Assembly: GCA_047975195.1 (NCBI GenBank)
Contig: JBKEDB010000001.1
Coordinates: forward strand, 1 to 64,000
Direction of reading: 5' to 3'
DNA from: Cumulibacter sp047975195
GTDB lineage: Bacteria > Actinomycetota > Actinomycetes > Mycobacteriales > Antricoccaceae
Length of the DNA stretch: 64,000 nucleotides
Shown: positions 61,368 through 64,000 of the stretch, piece after piece
Layout of the letters: the number at the start of each line of letters is the position of its first letter
Position numbering within the stretch: position 1 is the first letter of the stretch
Made by a program: the position numbers and the translations under genes
The notes under the pieces: generated by a model
What the model was told of the DNA's origin: nothing
The model's database searches: none
The model's input: the letters and a program-made list of their open reading frames with translations, nothing else

Positions 61368-62648
61368 CTACACCGGCGACGTACGGCGGTGCAGCGTTGC
61401 GCTCCACAGCAGTACGCCGAGGCCCACAACCGCGAGCGCCGCGCCCACCAGCGGCGTCGTACGCTCGCCCCACGCATCCAGCGCGATGCCACCGGCGAAC
61501 GCGCCGAGCGCATTGGCGATGTTCAACGCCGCGTGGTTCATTGCCGCACCTAGGGTTACCGCGTCGCCGGCGACGTCCATCAGCCGCAGCTGCAAGTTCA
61601 CCACCACAATCGTCGCGGTGGTGGTCATCAGCAGGCCGGTCGGCCACAGCAGCCAGCCGTTCGGCGCCACCACCCACAGCAGCACCAGCACGCCCGCGAG
61701 CGCTGCCGCGCCGATCAGTAACGTGCGGAATACCGACCAGCGCGCAAGCTCGCCTCCAGCCCAGGTGCCCAGCACCATACCTAGACCCAGGCTCAGCACG
61801 AAGACCGGAACGCTGTCAGCCGACAGACCGGCGGTGTCGGTGACGATTGGCGAGATATAACTGAAGACCGCGAACATCCCACCAAAGCCGACGGCGCCGG
61901 CTGCCATCGTCAACCAGACCTGCACCGAGCCGAAGAAGGTGCGCGCTTCGTTGCGTCCCTTGGCATCCGGATTAGCGGGCGTGTACGGCACGAATCGTCG
62001 GATCAGCAGCGCAGTGAGGACCGCGAGGATTGCGGACACGGCGTACGGCGTGCGCCACCCGAAGGTCTGTCCGAGCCACGTTGCAACGGGTACTCCGGCG
62101 ACGTTCGCGACAGAGAGGCCGAGCATCACCATCGCGATGGCGCGGCCTTTACATCTCGGCTCGACCAGGCTGGCCGCTACGAGGCTGGCAATGCCGAAGA
62201 ACGCGCCATGCGGAATCCCGTCCAGGAATCGGGCGATCATCAGCATCTCGAACCCGGCTGCCGCGGCACTGATCGCGTTGAAGAACGCGTACACGGCCAT
62301 CAGCGCGATCAACAGCGCGCGCCGGGGCAGACCCGCGACGAAGAACGACAGCAGCGGGACGCCGAGCACCACTCCGATGGCATAGGCGCTGATCAGGTGC
62401 CCCGCCGTCGACGTACCGACGCCAACGCCTTCGGCGATCTCCGGCAGCACGCCCATCGTGACGAACTCCGTCAGCCCGATGGTAAAGCCTCCGACGGCGA
62501 GCGCGAGTATCGCCAAACCCACGCGGATTCGGCGATGGCCTTCATCCGCGCGTGCCGGCGTCGGTTGGTCATCACCGGTCTGCGTTGCCCCTGCATGGGC
62601 GCTCGCTAGCGGATTATCGACAACAACGTCTGGCACAGCGTTACTCAC
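61368..62648 (-). CDS. MFS exporter, AraJ/Cmx type (DHA1)
   Basis: A 426-aa 12-helix transporter. Helix 1 reads LAVGGFTIGLTEFVTMGVLP, the hallmark of the sugar-efflux/AraJ and chloramphenicol-exporter Cmx group, and YAIGVVLGVPLLSFFVAGLP follows. Motif C-like GLSVANVAGVPVATWLGQTF is present. It probably exports a drug or sugar. A hydrophilic 40-residue N-terminus is unusual but harmless. It is convergent with the response regulator gene. Confidence 0.9.
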   Translation of the reverse strand: MSNAVPDVVVDNPLASAHAGATQTGDDQPTPARADEGHRRIRVGLAILALAVGGFTIGLTEFVTMGVLPEIAEGVGVGTSTAGHLISAYAIGVVLGVPLLSFFVAGLPRRALLIALMAVYAFFNAISAAAAGFEMLMIARFLDGIPHGAFFGIASLVAASLVEPRCKGRAIAMVMLGLSVANVAGVPVATWLGQTFGWRTPYAVSAILAVLTALLIRRFVPYTPANPDAKGRNEARTFFGSVQVWLTMAAGAVGFGGMFAVFSYISPIVTDTAGLSADSVPVFVLSLGLGMVLGTWAGGELARWSVFRTLLIGAAALAGVLVLLWVVAPNGWLLWPTGLLMTTTATIVVVNLQLRLMDVAGDAVTLGAAMNHAALNIANALGAFAGGIALDAWGERTTPLVGAALAVVGLGVLLWSATLHRRTSPV

Positions 62649-62739
62649 CGTTCGGCTCGGTTTCGGTTCAACCCGTGGTCAACCGAGCCCGTCACGCTGA
62701 AATTCCCGCCGATGGTGTGACCTATAACTAGCGGCGTGG

Positions 62740-63666
62740 CTAGCCGTACTGGCGCTCGGCAAGCCACCGCTGGGCTGCGGCGATGTCGTCGGTGGACACC
62801 CCGCGCACATCGTCTGGATACGCAATCACCCGATGTTTGCGCGCAGCAGCGAGCGCGATCTGCCGAGCCTCCGCCGACACCTCCGAATCCTCAGCCACCG
62901 CGACGATCCGTTGCCACCAGCTCCAACTTCCCACGCCAACGTCGTAGTGCCACAGCGGCTGATCGCCAACGGCCGCCGCGAAAAGTACGCGATGCAGGAC
63001 GTAGTCGTGGATACCCGACCCGATCAGCGAATCGGCGACGTCAAGCGGACGCACGCCATCCAGCCGCGCGCGCAGCAGCACCCCAGGTCAACAGGTGCCC
63101 TTCATCGTGCTCGCCAGACTCGACGTACGTCCACAGTTCTGCGGCCTTCTGTTCGTTCGGGGCGCCGAGCAGCGTCAGCAGTCGCGTCCTGATCTTCCAT
63201 TTCGGTGTCGGCTTCGCCCACCACGTATCGAGATCGGTCGCGAGTGGGTCGCCGAGGTCGTGCGCGAGGCACGTCAGCGTGACCAGCGGATGCCGCCACT
63301 CGGTGTACGTCGTCGCGTACTTCTTCGTGAGCACCTTCTTCCAGCGTTTGCGCAGCGCATCGACGTCCGCGACTGTCGCCTCGCCGTGGGCATAGAGCAA
63401 CTCCAGGCAGAATCCGAGCCCCTGCATCTCGGTCGCCGGGTCGGCAACCTGGGCATGCAGCCACGCGATCTTTCCCGGCGTCAGCACGCGGTACTCGCGC
63501 CAGATTCCCCTCAACGCCCCTTCGTACCCGGTCAGCACAGGTCCGAAAGTGTCGACAAGTTCAGCGGTGGCTTCGGCGAACCGCGCGATATCGGCCCGAA
63601 ACTCGCCTACGGTGTACCCCGGAACGACCTCGTCACTCGAGCCGAATTCGGAACCGGCTCAAGCAT
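62740..63666 (-). pseudogene. Unknown protein, frameshifted in at least one place
   Basis: Three reading segments belong together. From 63651 to about 63080 one frame reads (start unclear) EFGSSDEVVPGYTVGEFRAD ... WREYRVLTPGKIAWLHAQVA ... KKYATTYTEWRHPLVTL ... HDEGHLLTW; the next frame continues LLRARLDGVRPLDVADSLIG and ends RWLAERQYG at 62740. A base seems missing in a GGGG run near 63080. The first segment has no start codon in its own frame; ATG 63666 (MLEPVPNSA) in another frame suggests a second shift. The family is not recognised. A Trp- and Arg-rich, non-membrane protein of about 300 aa would result. Confidence 0.6.
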
Positions 63667-63726
63667 CCCCGCGGTGGGCGCGACATACCTGCGCGCTGCC
63701 GCCGCGCGCAATTGAGCAGGTAGCCG

Positions 63727-64000
63727 CTAATCAAGCGCAGTGCGCAGTATCGCCAGGGGCGTGAGGAGAACCGTCTGATGCGCGACGTCCGTCCACTCGA
63801 TCTGCGATAGCCGGATGATCTGCTGCGCCAACTCCTCCCACAGTTCGGCGCTGATTCCGCTGTGGTCCTCGAGCGCTCCACCGACGAATACCGCGGCGTC
63901 GATCGGGGTGAGGTCGTGCAGATCGGCGTACGCCGACAGCCAGTAGCCGGCAGCCGCTGCGTCGCCGCCAAGCGCAAAGTCGCGCAGCACATCTATTGCC
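63727..64000 (-). CDS. Unknown protein, C-terminal part, cut by window edge
   Basis: The open frame enters at the right edge and ends with TAG at 63727. The visible 90 residues (DVLRDFALGGDAAAAGYWLS, DAAVFVGGALEDHSGISAEL) are helical and end RTALD. No domain can be named. It is on the same strand as, and just upstream of, the frameshifted unknown gene, which may share an operon with it. Confidence 0.6.
   Translation of the reverse strand, partial: AIDVLRDFALGGDAAAAGYWLSAYADLHDLTPIDAAVFVGGALEDHSGISAELWEELAQQIIRLSQIEWTDVAHQTVLLTPLAILRTALD

Overview
The window comes from a high-GC, mycolic-type or related actinobacterium. The evidence is GC-ending codon use, a 13E12-type DUF222/HNH gene, a DUF5709 protein, a maleylpyruvate isomerase/DinB-like protein and a DsbA-like protein of the mycothiol world, several LLM (F420/FMN) oxidoreductases, a DtxR/IdeR-type iron box and an LAxTG surface protein that fits a class E sortase. 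The species cannot be named from the sequence. No tRNA, rRNA, CRISPR array or prophage was seen.

Layout. 1-0.7 kb: a truncated IS30-type transposase abuts a 5'-cut, frameshifted SDR gene. 0.7-12 kb: an unknown 483-aa protein, an acyl-CoA ligase, a crotonase, deoC, an SDR, a DUF5709 protein, a lipase maturation factor, a membrane protein and a penicillin acylase-family hydrolase. 12-16.8 kb: two neighbouring broken genes (DUF222/HNH nuclease and Baeyer-Villiger-type monooxygenase) and an HNH restriction-type nuclease. 16.9-25 kb: lysoplasmalogenase-like protein, Sua5/YciO-type synthase, repeat-tailed membrane protein, MpaB/DUF2236 protein, ornithine cyclodeaminase homologue, CynX-type and DHA2 transporters, DUF2332 protein. 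25-34.5 kb: a TetR gene divergent from a membrane protein over three copies of one palindromic operator, then crotonase, Old Yellow Enzyme, a 36-aa small gene, LLM oxidoreductase, Ohr, membrane protein, acyl-CoA ligase, DinB-like protein and a frameshifted DsbA-like gene. 34.6-40.8 kb: PHP phosphoesterase, DUF1707 protein, MBL hydrolase, thioesterase and a DUF2520-panC-panB pantothenate operon. 40.8-46.4 kb: a two-component system divergent from an iron-uptake ABC operon preceded by an iron box. 46.6-53.9 kb: acyl-CoA ligase, MBL protein, broken VOC protein, and a LimB-like monooxygenase/ADH/SDR set divergent from an IclR regulator. 54-59 kb: PadR-ABC cassette, IS481/CsoR remnants, large sortable surface protein. 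59.4-64 kb: a second two-component system, an AraJ-type MFS exporter, a doubly frameshifted unknown gene and a truncated unknown gene.

The most striking feature is the number of recently broken genes: at least eight loci carry in-frame stops, frameshifts or truncations although their remaining protein sequence is well preserved. One intact-looking ABC ATPase also lacks the Walker A lysine. This suggests either ongoing gene decay in a strain under relaxed selection or an error-prone assembly; the two must be separated with reads. The more promising biological leads are the 36-aa gene with its own promoter, the triple operator at the TetR gene, a palindrome shared between the inside and the end of the DUF222 gene, the DUF2520 protein as possible ketopantoate reductase, and the IclR-controlled monooxygenase cluster.
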